Origin: UBA2991 sp965221735
GTDB lineage: Bacteria; Chloroflexota; Dehalococcoidia; Tepidiformales; Tepidiformaceae
Length of the DNA: 64,000 bases
NCBI GenBank assembly: GCA_965221735.1
Contig: OZ244910.1
Span: forward strand, 434,001 to 498,000
Direction: 5' to 3'
Below are positions 31,627 to 39,504 of this stretch, in pieces; position 1 is the stretch's first letter, and each line of letters starts with the position of its first letter. A model generated the notes under the pieces. That model was not told where the DNA came from. It did not search any database and saw only the letters and a list, made by a program, of their open reading frames with translations. A program made the position numbers and the translations under genes.

Positions 31627-32298
31627 CTACAGCGCCATCTCCCGCACGTCTCCCGCCACGGCCAGCGGCGCCTCCGTGAGCGCCGCCACCTCTCCCGGCG
31701 CCCACCCCGGCGCGACCTCGCGCAGCGTCAGTCCTTCCGGCCCCACCTCCACCACCGCCAGGTCCGTCACGATCAGGTCGACGCACCGCCGGCCTGTCAG
31801 CGGGTAGGTGCACTCGCGCAGGATGCGCGCCCTGCCGTCCTTCGTCGTGTGCTCCATCGCCACGATCAGGCGTTTCGCCCCCACCGCCAGGTCCATCGCC
31901 CCGCCGATGCTGCCCCCGCCCCGCTCCGGCACCGACCAGTTCGCCAGATCGCCCCGCTCCGACACCTGCAGCCCCCCCAGCACCGCCGTGTCGATGTGTC
32001 CGCCCCGGATCATCGCGAACGAGGCGGCGCTGTCGAAGAAGCTCGCCCCCGGGTTCAGGGTGATGGGCTGGCCGCCGGCGTTGATGAGGTCCTGGTCGTA
32101 CGCCTCCTCGCTGAAGCCGCCGTAGCCGAGGATGCCGTTCTCGGACTGGAGCAGGATGTTCGCCTCCGGCGGCGCGAACGCGGCCACGAGCGTCGGCAGC
32201 CCCACGCCCAGGTTCACGGTGCTGCCCGGCGCCAGCTCCCGCGCCACCCGTATTGCGACCAGCTCCCGCGTGAGGCGCGGCCTGTGCTCAGCGGCCAT
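31627..32298 (-). CDS. CoA-transferase subunit B (3-oxoacid/glutaconate type)
   Basis: A 223-residue beta subunit. The catalytic glutamate is in LLQSENGILGYG, preceded by NLGVGLPTLVA, and followed by DTAVLGGLQVSERGDLANW. It moves CoA between acyl-CoA and a free acid through a glutamyl-CoA intermediate. Its start overlaps the end of the alpha subunit gene by 11 bp. Donor and acceptor are not known. Confidence 0.9.
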   Translation of the reverse strand: MAAEHRPRLTRELVAIRVARELAPGSTVNLGVGLPTLVAAFAPPEANILLQSENGILGYGGFSEEAYDQDLINAGGQPITLNPGASFFDSAASFAMIRGGHIDTAVLGGLQVSERGDLANWSVPERGGGSIGGAMDLAVGAKRLIVAMEHTTKDGRARILRECTYPLTGRRCVDLIVTDLAVVEVGPEGLTLREVAPGWAPGEVAALTEAPLAVAGDVREMAL

Positions 32299-32983
32299 CC
32301 CAGCGCACCTCCACGGGGTCGCAGCGCACGATCCGGTCTACGTACACCGCGGGCGTGTGGATCTCCTGCGGGGCCAGTTCGCCCGTCTCCACGATCTCCT
32401 CGACCTCCACGATCACGAGGTCGGCCGCCGTCGCCATGACCGCGTTGAAGTTGCGGCCCGCCATCCGGTAGCAGAGGTTCCCGAGCCGGTCCGCCCGGTG
32501 CGCCTTTAGGATGGCCACGTCGGCGCGCAGCGGGCGTTCCAGCAGCCACTCCTCCCCCTGCCACGAGAGCACGTCCTTCCCCTCCGCCACCTGCGTCCCC
32601 ACCCCCGTGCGCGTCAGGAACCCCCCGATGCCTGCGCCCCCCGCCCGGATGCGCTCCGCCAGGGTCCCCTGCGGCACCAGCTCCAGCTCCACCTCGCCGG
32701 CGCGGTACTGCTCCTCGAAGCGGCTGGCGCGGGCCGACGAGGCGCGCACCGCGAAGCTCGCGATCGCCTTCGCGATCTGCCCGTCCTCGCACAGCTCGTC
32801 GAGCCGGTCCCCGAAGCCGATGTTCGTCGCGATGGCCGTCAGGTTGCGGGTGCCCCGCCGCTTCAGGGCGAAGATCAGGTTCGTCGGCGAGCTGGCCGAG
32901 ACGAACCCCCCGACCATGACGCGCGCCCCGTCGCTGACTCCGTCCAGGGCTGCGTCGGGTGTGTCGTAGATGGTTGCCGTCAT
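32288..32983 (-). CDS. CoA-transferase subunit A
   Basis: A 231-residue alpha subunit: VMVGGFVSASSPTNLIFAL (CoA-binding loop) near the N terminus, ELVPQGTLAERIRAGGAGIGGFLTRTGVGT in sense near residue 105, and MAGRNFNAVMATAADLVIVEVEE. It pairs with the B subunit directly downstream. It is divergent from the SDR array, separated by 93 bp. Confidence 0.9.
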   Translation of the reverse strand: MTATIYDTPDAALDGVSDGARVMVGGFVSASSPTNLIFALKRRGTRNLTAIATNIGFGDRLDELCEDGQIAKAIASFAVRASSARASRFEEQYRAGEVELELVPQGTLAERIRAGGAGIGGFLTRTGVGTQVAEGKDVLSWQGEEWLLERPLRADVAILKAHRADRLGNLCYRMAGRNFNAVMATAADLVIVEVEEIVETGELAPQEIHTPAVYVDRIVRCDPVEVRWDGR

Positions 32984-33076
32984 CGCTCGTTCACCGGTGC
33001 TGAGGAGTCTGGCCGAAAGGCGTAGGCTGCGCGAACCCGCGCTACGGCGTCAAAGTCCGGAAGGAGAGATAGATTT

Positions 33077-33883
33077 ATGGCGGGAGAGCTCGAAGGCAAG
33101 GTTTCCATCATCACCGGTGGCGGTTCCGGCATGGGCCGCTCGTCGGCCCTGATGTTCGCCCGCGAGGGCGCCGCCGTCGCCATCGCCGACGTCAACGACG
33201 AGGGCGGCGAGCAGGTTGCGGCCCAGATCGAAGACAGCGGCGGGAACGCCCTCTTCGTCCACACCGATACCTCCAGCGAAGCGGACGTGCTCAACGTCGT
33301 CTCGGAGACCGTCGAGAAGTTCGGAAGGCTCGACTCGATGGTCACGGCTGCCGGCATCTCCTACGCCAACTACGTCGAAGGCGACGAGGCTACCGACCCC
33401 TTCCTCCATCCCGAGACGGCCACCATCCTCAACAAGCCGACGGAGCGCTGGCAGAAGGTCATCGACGTCAACCTGACCGGCGTCATGCTCTGCGCCCGCG
33501 AGGCCGCCCGCCAGATGGTGGCCGAGGGCCACGGCGGCACGATCGTCAACTTCTCCTCGATCGCGGCCTACGGCCCCTCCCCCGGAATCATGGACTACTG
33601 CGTCGCGAAGGTCGGCGTGGTCATGCTGACGCGCTGCTTCGCGGTTGAGTTCGGCCCCCACGGCATCCGCGTCAACGCTGTCGCCCCGGGCCCCATCGAC
33701 ACGCCCATGACGGCCTCGCTGCAGCGCACGGGCGCGCTCCAGCAGCAGGGCGGCTCCCTTCCGCTCGGGCGCATGGCCCAGCCCGAAGAGGTCGCCGAGG
33801 CCGTCCTGTTCTTCACCAGCGACCGTTCCAGCTACGTCACTGGCAAGACGCTCGGCGTCGACGGCGGCACCAACACCGTCTAG
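33077..33883 (+). CDS. Short-chain dehydrogenase/reductase (copy 1 of 3)
   Basis: A 268-residue classical SDR. Cofactor motif TGGGSGMG at 13-20, D38 after the second strand (NAD preference), catalytic S160/S161, Y174 and K178 (YCVAK). An unusual extra loop of about 25 residues after TAAGIS (YANYVEGDEATDPFLHPE) is shared by all three copies. Start 33077 has GGAAGGAGAG upstream. Substrate unknown. Confidence 0.93.
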   Translation: MAGELEGKVSIITGGGSGMGRSSALMFAREGAAVAIADVNDEGGEQVAAQIEDSGGNALFVHTDTSSEADVLNVVSETVEKFGRLDSMVTAAGISYANYVEGDEATDPFLHPETATILNKPTERWQKVIDVNLTGVMLCAREAARQMVAEGHGGTIVNFSSIAAYGPSPGIMDYCVAKVGVVMLTRCFAVEFGPHGIRVNAVAPGPIDTPMTASLQRTGALQQQGGSLPLGRMAQPEEVAEAVLFFTSDRSSYVTGKTLGVDGGTNTV

Positions 33884-33913
33884 GCGAGCGCCGGAGCCCG
33901 GAAGGAGAGGTCC

Positions 33914-34723
33914 ATGGCAGGAGAGCTTGAAGGCAGGGTTTCCATCATCACCGGCGGCGGTTCCGGCATGGGCCGCTCGGCCGCCCTGATGTTCGCGCGT
34001 GAGGGCGCCGCCGTCGCCATCGCCGACGTCAACGACGAGGGAGGCGAGCAGGTTGCGGCCCAGATCGAAGACAGCGGCGGCGACTCGCTCTTCGTGCACA
34101 CCGATGTGTCCAGCGAACAGGATGTGCTCAACGTCGTCGCCGAGACGGCCGGCAAGTTCGGCCGCCTCGACTCGATGGTGACGGCAGCCGGCATCTCCTA
34201 CGCCAACTACGTCGAGGGCGATGACGACACCGATCCCTTCCTCCACCCGGAGGCGGGCTCCAACCTGAACAAGCCCACGGAGGCGTGGCAGAAGGTCATC
34301 GACGTGAACCTCACGGGCGTCATGCTCTGCGCCCGCGAAGCGGCCCGCCAGATGGTGAACGAGGGCCACGGCGGCACGATCGTCAACTTCGCCTCGATCA
34401 ACGCCTACAACCCCTCCCCCATCCTGACCGACTACAGCGTCTCGAAGGCCGGCGTCGTCATGCTCACGCGTTGTTTCGCGGTTGAGTTCGGCCCCCACGG
34501 CATCCGCGTCAACGCCGTCGCTCCCGGCCCCATCGAGACGCCCATGCTGGAGCGCGTGCACAGGGCCCAGGTGTCCGGGGGCGACCCGTGGGGGAACGTG
34601 CCCCTCCAGCGCACGGCCCAGCCCGAGGAGGTCGCCGAGGCCGTCCTCTTCCTGGCAAGCGAGCGCTCCAGCTACGTCACCGGCAAGACCCTTGGCGTCG
34701 ACGGCGGCATCAGCACCGTCTAG
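33914..34723 (+). CDS. Short-chain dehydrogenase/reductase (copy 2 of 3)
   Basis: A 269-residue SDR very similar to its neighbours, beginning MAGELEGRVSIITGGGSGMG, with D38 for NAD and the active site YSVSK. The C-terminal substrate loop (MLERVHRAQVSGGDPWGNVP) differs from the other two copies, while the core is nearly the same, pointing to different substrates after duplication. It starts 30 bp after copy 1 with GGAAGGAGAGG upstream. Confidence 0.93.
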   Translation: MAGELEGRVSIITGGGSGMGRSAALMFAREGAAVAIADVNDEGGEQVAAQIEDSGGDSLFVHTDVSSEQDVLNVVAETAGKFGRLDSMVTAAGISYANYVEGDDDTDPFLHPEAGSNLNKPTEAWQKVIDVNLTGVMLCAREAARQMVNEGHGGTIVNFASINAYNPSPILTDYSVSKAGVVMLTRCFAVEFGPHGIRVNAVAPGPIETPMLERVHRAQVSGGDPWGNVPLQRTAQPEEVAEAVLFLASERSSYVTGKTLGVDGGISTV

Positions 34724-34777
34724 AGGCTGTTTTTCACCAACGACCCACCCAGCACCAGGATTCCGGAGGAAAGAACC

Positions 34778-35587
34778 ATGGCAGGAGAGCTCGAAGGCAG
34801 GGTTTCGATCGTGACCGGCGGCGGGTCCGGCATGGGCCGGGCGACGTCGCTGCTCCTCGCACGCGAGGGCGCGGCCGTCGCCATCGCCGACGTGAACGAC
34901 GAGGGCGGCGAGCAGACCGCCGCCCAGATCGAGGACCTGGGCGGCGAATCCCTCTTCGTCCACACCGACGTCTCCAGCGAGGGGGATGTCGTCAACGCCG
35001 TGGCCGAAGCGGCCGGCAAGTTCGGCAAGCTCGACTCGATCGTCACCGCTGCCGGCATCTCCTACGCCAACTACCTCGAAGGCGACGACGACACCGACCC
35101 CTTCCTCCACCCGACGGAGGCCGGCTCCAGCCTCAACCGCCCCACGGAGTTCTGGCAGAAGGTCCTCGACGTCAACCTCACGGGCGTCATGCTCTGTGCG
35201 CGCGAGGCCGCCCGCCAGATGGTCAAGGAGGGCCACGGCGGCACGATCGTCAACTTCGCCTCGACCGCCGCCTACAACCCCTCCCCCAACATGACCGACT
35301 ACTGCGTCTCCAAGACCGGCGTCGTCATGCTCACGCGCTGCTTCGCCGCCGAGTTCGGCCAGCACGGCATCCGCGTCAACGCCGTCGCCCCCGGCCCCAT
35401 CGAGACGCCCATGCTGGCGCGCGTGCACCGCGCGCGCGGCGGCGACGCCGGCTTCCGGACCCTCCCACTTGGCCGCACCGCCCAGCCGGAGGAGGTCGCC
35501 GAGCTGGTCCTCTTCTTCACCAGCGAGCGTTCGAGCTACGTAACCGGCAAGACGCTCGGCGTCGACGGCGGCACCAGCACCGTCTAG
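34778..35587 (+). CDS. Short-chain dehydrogenase/reductase (copy 3 of 3)
   Basis: A 269-residue SDR with the same start, TGGGSGMG cofactor motif, aspartate for NAD and active site YCVSK. It carries the common loop (YANYLEGDDDTDPFLHP). Its substrate loop (MLARVHRARGGDAGFRTLP) is closer to copy 2 than copy 1. It starts 54 bp after copy 2, with GGAGGAAAG upstream. The array is head to tail. Confidence 0.93.
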   Translation: MAGELEGRVSIVTGGGSGMGRATSLLLAREGAAVAIADVNDEGGEQTAAQIEDLGGESLFVHTDVSSEGDVVNAVAEAAGKFGKLDSIVTAAGISYANYLEGDDDTDPFLHPTEAGSSLNRPTEFWQKVLDVNLTGVMLCAREAARQMVKEGHGGTIVNFASTAAYNPSPNMTDYCVSKTGVVMLTRCFAAEFGQHGIRVNAVAPGPIETPMLARVHRARGGDAGFRTLPLGRTAQPEEVAELVLFFTSERSSYVTGKTLGVDGGTSTV

Positions 35588-35602
35588 GGGCGAAGCCGGC
35601 CC

Positions 35603-36004
35603 CTACAGTTCCTCGAGCGGGCGCGAGGGCCCCTGCGAGACGATCTCGTCCAGCGCCAGGAGCGCCTCGAGCGTGTCCTGCACGCGCAGCGGCACGGCGA
35701 ACTCGCGCGGGATGAGCGGCCGGTTGATCGCCGCGAAGAAGAACTCGCGCGCGTACCTGGGCACCTCGTCCTCGGTCAGCAGCAGGAGCCCGTAGTTCGC
35801 CTGCCGCACGAGCCGTTCCGCCACCTGCTCGTGCGGCGGCCCCAGCGGCTGCTCCGACCCGTCGTCCATGCCCAGTGCGATCGGCCGCGTGCTCTCGTGG
35901 AAGGGCCCCTCGCCCTCGTAGGAGATGCGCATGTAGGTGATGACGTGCCCGTCGGCGCTCTCTTCGGTGCAGAGCCCGCCGATCCGTTCGAACCGTCCCC
36001 GCAT
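35603..36004 (-). CDS. Hypothetical protein
   Basis: A 133-residue protein I do not recognise. It appears alpha/beta, without membrane helices or signal peptide: GHVITYMRISYEGEGPFHEST, a central helix (HEQVAERLVRQANYGLLLL), and REFFFAAINRPLIPREFAVPLRV. Codon and base use match its neighbours. It converges with the SDR array, the stops being 15 bp apart. Confidence 0.65.
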   Translation of the reverse strand: MRGRFERIGGLCTEESADGHVITYMRISYEGEGPFHESTRPIALGMDDGSEQPLGPPHEQVAERLVRQANYGLLLLTEDEVPRYAREFFFAAINRPLIPREFAVPLRVQDTLEALLALDEIVSQGPSRPLEEL

Positions 36005-36180
36005 CGCAGCCTCCCCGCCCGCCGATCGTTACAGGGTTTCGCAGGGGGATGGCAACCCCTCGACCCTCCCACGAACCCCACCACGCACTGTATTGCCCGA
36101 CATTACGAAGTCTTAACGTTCACCGGGCGGTACAAGCGTCGGAGTCGTACGCTAGAAGCAGGCTGGAGGTGAGCGTGGTC

Positions 36181-36600
36181 ATGAAGTGCGAATTCCTCAC
36201 GCTCGCCGACGCCGCCCAGGTCCAGGGCGACCGCATCCTCATCCTCGGCCGCGGCCTGCACTGCCTGACCACGGGCGGGGGCTTCCCCTTCAAGCACCAC
36301 CTGGGGGTCGCCGCGAGCCTCCTCGTCGGCGGACTGGAGACCAACCAGCCGCACCACTACACCTTCCGTGTCAGCCCCGAGAACGCCGCGGGCGAGTTCG
36401 TCGACGTCGAGGGAGACTTCGAGAAGGCCCGTCCCGACGACACCCCTCCCGACGACGACCAGCACATGCTGCTCGCCGCCAACCTCGCCCCGAGCTTCGA
36501 GAGCGCCGGCGCCTACGTCCTGCGCATGCTCGTCGACGGCGAGGAGCTCGCCCGCACCAACTTCACCGTGCTCGACTCGGCCCCCGTCGCCGCCTCCTAG
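36181..36600 (+). CDS. DUF6941-like hypothetical protein
   Basis: A 139-residue beta-rich protein: MKCEFLTLADAAQVQGDRILILGRG at the start (segment of 25 residues resembling the DUF6941 opening), a mid-section HHYTFRVSPENAAGEF, then a strand pair ending GAYVLRMLVDGEELARTNFTVLD, a beta-sandwich pattern. Function unknown. ATG 36181 is used; GTG 36175 is closer to the GGAGG and is possible. Confidence 0.65.
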   Translation: MKCEFLTLADAAQVQGDRILILGRGLHCLTTGGGFPFKHHLGVAASLLVGGLETNQPHHYTFRVSPENAAGEFVDVEGDFEKARPDDTPPDDDQHMLLAANLAPSFESAGAYVLRMLVDGEELARTNFTVLDSAPVAAS

Positions 36601-36659
36601 CCGCTCACCGCCACCCTCTGGAGCGCCCCCTCCCAGCCGTGCTAGGCTCGTAGGCGAGT

Positions 36660-36733
36660 TGGGGACTCGTCTAATGGTAGGACAGCAGATTCTGGATCTG
36701 TATGTGGGGGTTCGACTCCTCCGTCCCCAGCCA
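36660..36733 (+). tRNA. tRNA-Gln (anticodon CTG)
   Basis: All arms fold: acceptor TGGGGAC with GTCCCCA, a D arm with TAATGGTAGG, anticodon stem GCAGA with TCTGT around the loop TTCTGGA (anticodon CTG at 36692-36694), and T arm GGGGG-TTCGACT-CCTCC. The discriminator is G and the 3' CCA is encoded. It stands alone between a DUF6941-like gene and a hydrolase. Confidence 0.95.
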
Positions 36734-36844
36734 ACCCCACTCCCGTCCTGATTCCCGCTTCGCCGCCGTCGTGCCGGCTCCCGGCGAGGGTTGTCCCTCG
36801 TCCGCGAAGGGGAAGGTGTGGTAGTAGTAGCGCGGGAGTACTGC

Positions 36845-37801
36845 ATGCCGTTGGACTGGGCGACCGCCGAGCTGCTGGAGCAGATGGCCGCGGGGGGCGG
36901 CAAGCCCCTGCACGAGAGCAGCGTCGAGGAGGCGCGGGCGCTCGCTGCCGGCTTGGCCGATCAGGTCGGGCCCGCCCCGGCGATGTTCCGCGTCGAGGAG
37001 CACAGCCTCGCCGTGCCGGGCGGCGCCGTGCCGCTCCGCGTGCTCGTCCCGCTCGAACGGCCCGCCGGCGTCATCGTCTACTACCACGGAGGCGGCTGGG
37101 TCGTCGGTTCCATCGACGAGACCGACACGGTCGCGCGCAAGCTGGCCGAGCGCACGTCGTGCGCGGTCGTCCTCGTCGACTACCGCCTCGCGCCCGAGCA
37201 TCGGTACCCGGTGGCCGTCGAAGACTCGTGGGCGGCGCTGGAGTGGGTCGGCGAGCACCTTGAGAGCATCGCCGCGCCGGGCGCGCCCCTGTTCGTCGCC
37301 GGCGACAGCGCCGGTGGCAATCTCGCGGCCGTGATGGCGTTGCGGGCGCGCGACCGTGGCGGGCCGGCGATCGCGGCGCAGATCCTGATCTACCCCGTTA
37401 CCGACGCCGACTTCGAGCGGCCGTCCTACATCGACCCGGAGAACCAGCTGCTCCTGACCCGCGAGGCGATGGTCTGGTTCTGGGACCACTACGCGCCCGA
37501 CCACGGGCGCCGCCTCGAGGCGGACGCCTCCCCCCTGCGCGCCGCCGACCTCGCCGGCCTCCCCCCGGCAGTCGTTCTGACAGCCGAGTACGACGTGCTT
37601 CGCGACGAGGGCGAGGCCTACGCCGAGCGCCTCCGGGAGGCCGGCGTGCCGGTGAACTTCATCCGTTACGAGGGCCAGATGCACGGCTTCTTCATGCTCC
37701 TGGTGCTGCACGGCAGCGAGCGGGGCTTTCAGCAGGTGGTGAAGGCGGTGCGCGCGGTGATCTACGAACGCTCCAGAGAGGCCGCTGAGTCGGTACAGTA
37801 G
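36845..37801 (+). CDS. Alpha/beta hydrolase of the hormone-sensitive lipase family (esterase)
   Basis: A 318-residue carboxylesterase. The HSL oxyanion motif HGGG is at 81-84, the nucleophile S155 in GDSAGG, the aspartate in YDVLRDEGEAYAERL and the histidine in GQMHGFF. It hydrolyses short-chain esters. ATG 36845 has GGGAG upstream. The Baeyer-Villiger monooxygenase gene starts 46 bp after its stop, and this enzyme would hydrolyse the ester or lactone made there. Confidence 0.9.
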   Translation: MPLDWATAELLEQMAAGGGKPLHESSVEEARALAAGLADQVGPAPAMFRVEEHSLAVPGGAVPLRVLVPLERPAGVIVYYHGGGWVVGSIDETDTVARKLAERTSCAVVLVDYRLAPEHRYPVAVEDSWAALEWVGEHLESIAAPGAPLFVAGDSAGGNLAAVMALRARDRGGPAIAAQILIYPVTDADFERPSYIDPENQLLLTREAMVWFWDHYAPDHGRRLEADASPLRAADLAGLPPAVVLTAEYDVLRDEGEAYAERLREAGVPVNFIRYEGQMHGFFMLLVLHGSERGFQQVVKAVRAVIYERSREAAESVQ

Positions 37802-37847
37802 CCGGCGCAGGTGGTCCCGCAAGCGCCGATCGACGAGGAGAATTGAG

Positions 37848-39482
37848 ATGACGACCGACACCAGCCGCGAGGAACTCGACGCCGTCGTCGTTGGCGCCGG
37901 GTTCGCCGGCATGTACATGCTCCACCGGCTGCGCGATGTGCTCGGCCTTTCGGCTCGCGTGTTCGAAGCGGGGGATGACGTTGGCGGCACCTGGTACTGG
38001 AACCGCTACCCCGGGGCGCGCTGCGATTCGGAGTCATACCTCTACTGCTACTCCTTCGATAAGGACCTGGCCCAGGAGTGGACCTGGAGCGGCAAGTACC
38101 CGGAGCAGCCCGAGATCCTGCGCTACCTCAGCCACGTTGCCGACCGGTTCGACCTGCGCCGCGGCATCCAGTTCGAGACGCGCGTCACCGCGGCGCACTT
38201 CCGCGAGGACCTGAACCGCTGGGAGATCGAGACGGACCAGGGTGACCGTGTGCTCGCCCGCTACTTCATCACGGGGGTCGGCTGTATCTCTGCGGGACAG
38301 GTCCCCGAGATCGAGGGCCTCGAGAACTTCCAGGGCGAGTGGCACCACACCGGTGCGTGGCCGCACGAAGGCGTCGACTTCGCGGGCAAGCGCGTCGGCG
38401 TGATTGGCACCGGTTCGAGCGGCGTCCAGGCGATCCCCGTGATCGCCAGGCAGGCCGACCAACTGACGGTCTTCCAGCGCACCCCGCAGTACACGATCCC
38501 GGCTCGCCACGGCACCGTCACGCCCGAGTTCCTCGAAGAGGTCAAGGGTCAGTACGACGAGATATTCGAGAAGACCCGCTGGTCGGCGGGTGGCACGCCC
38601 TACGGCGAGCCCGAGCGCTCGGCCCTGGACGTCGACGACGAGGAGCGCCGCGGCGTCTACGAGGCCGCCTGGGAGGAGGGCGGGTTCCGCTTCCTCCTGA
38701 CGACGTTCAGCGACATCCGCGTCGACCGGCGGGCGAACGACACCGCCGCGGAGTTCATCCGCTCCAAGATCCGCGAGGTCGTCGACGACCCGGATACCGC
38801 CGAGAAGCTGCTGCCCCGCGACCACCCGTTCGGGGCGAAGCGCACGCTCATCGATACCAACTACTACGAGACCTACAACCGCGACAACGTCGACCTGGTC
38901 GACATCCGTCACGCGCCGATCGAGGAGATCACCGCGAACGGCCTCCGCACCCGGGACGGCGAGTACGAGCTCGACGTGATCGTGTTCGCCACCGGCTACG
39001 ACGGCATGACGGGCGCGTTCAACCGGATGGACATCCGCGGCCGTGGCGGCGAGCGGCTCAGGGAGAAGTGGGCGGAGGGGCCGAGGGCGTACCTGGGGCT
39101 GTCCCCGGCGGGGTTCCCCAACATGTTCATGATCACCGGCCCGGGCAGTCCCTCGGTGCTGAGCAACATGCCGCCGACGATCGAGCAGCACGTCGAGTAC
39201 ATCTCGGACTTCATCGCCTACATGCGCGAGCACGACCTCGAGACCGCCGAGGCTGAGGCCGGCGCCGAGGCGGAGTGGGTCGACCACGTGAACCAGACGG
39301 CGAGCGAGACGCTCTACATGCTGGCGGACTCCTGGTACCTGGGCGCCAACATCCCCGGCAAGCCGCGGGTCTTCATGCCCTACGCGGGCGGACTGGACGT
39401 CTACCGCGAGAAGTGCGACGAGATCGCCGCCGCCGGCTACGAGGGATACGTGCTCCACAGCCGGGAGCCGGTCAAAGCCTGA
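37848..39482 (+). CDS. Flavin-containing Baeyer-Villiger monooxygenase
   Basis: A 544-residue FAD/NADPH monooxygenase of the cyclohexanone monooxygenase type. FAD motif GAGFAG at 16-21, GTWYWNRYPGARCDSESYLY, the Baeyer-Villiger fingerprint F-x-G-x3-H-x3-W-P at 161-172, and the NADPH motif GTGSSG at 187-192. It inserts oxygen next to a ketone to make an ester or lactone. The substrate is unknown. ATG 37848 has GAGGAG upstream. Confidence 0.94.
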   Translation: MTTDTSREELDAVVVGAGFAGMYMLHRLRDVLGLSARVFEAGDDVGGTWYWNRYPGARCDSESYLYCYSFDKDLAQEWTWSGKYPEQPEILRYLSHVADRFDLRRGIQFETRVTAAHFREDLNRWEIETDQGDRVLARYFITGVGCISAGQVPEIEGLENFQGEWHHTGAWPHEGVDFAGKRVGVIGTGSSGVQAIPVIARQADQLTVFQRTPQYTIPARHGTVTPEFLEEVKGQYDEIFEKTRWSAGGTPYGEPERSALDVDDEERRGVYEAAWEEGGFRFLLTTFSDIRVDRRANDTAAEFIRSKIREVVDDPDTAEKLLPRDHPFGAKRTLIDTNYYETYNRDNVDLVDIRHAPIEEITANGLRTRDGEYELDVIVFATGYDGMTGAFNRMDIRGRGGERLREKWAEGPRAYLGLSPAGFPNMFMITGPGSPSVLSNMPPTIEQHVEYISDFIAYMREHDLETAEAEAGAEAEWVDHVNQTASETLYMLADSWYLGANIPGKPRVFMPYAGGLDVYREKCDEIAAAGYEGYVLHSREPVKA

Positions 39483-39504
39483 GCCCCCGGCGCATGGGCT
39501 CGCC

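Noticed and set aside
34724..34777. Terminator after SDR copy 2 (TTTTT run)
   Set aside because: No stem precedes the short T-run, and the next SDR starts soon after.
36791..36844. Longer N terminus for the esterase
   Set aside because: The extension has no similarity to the family, and ATG 36845 has a ribosome site.
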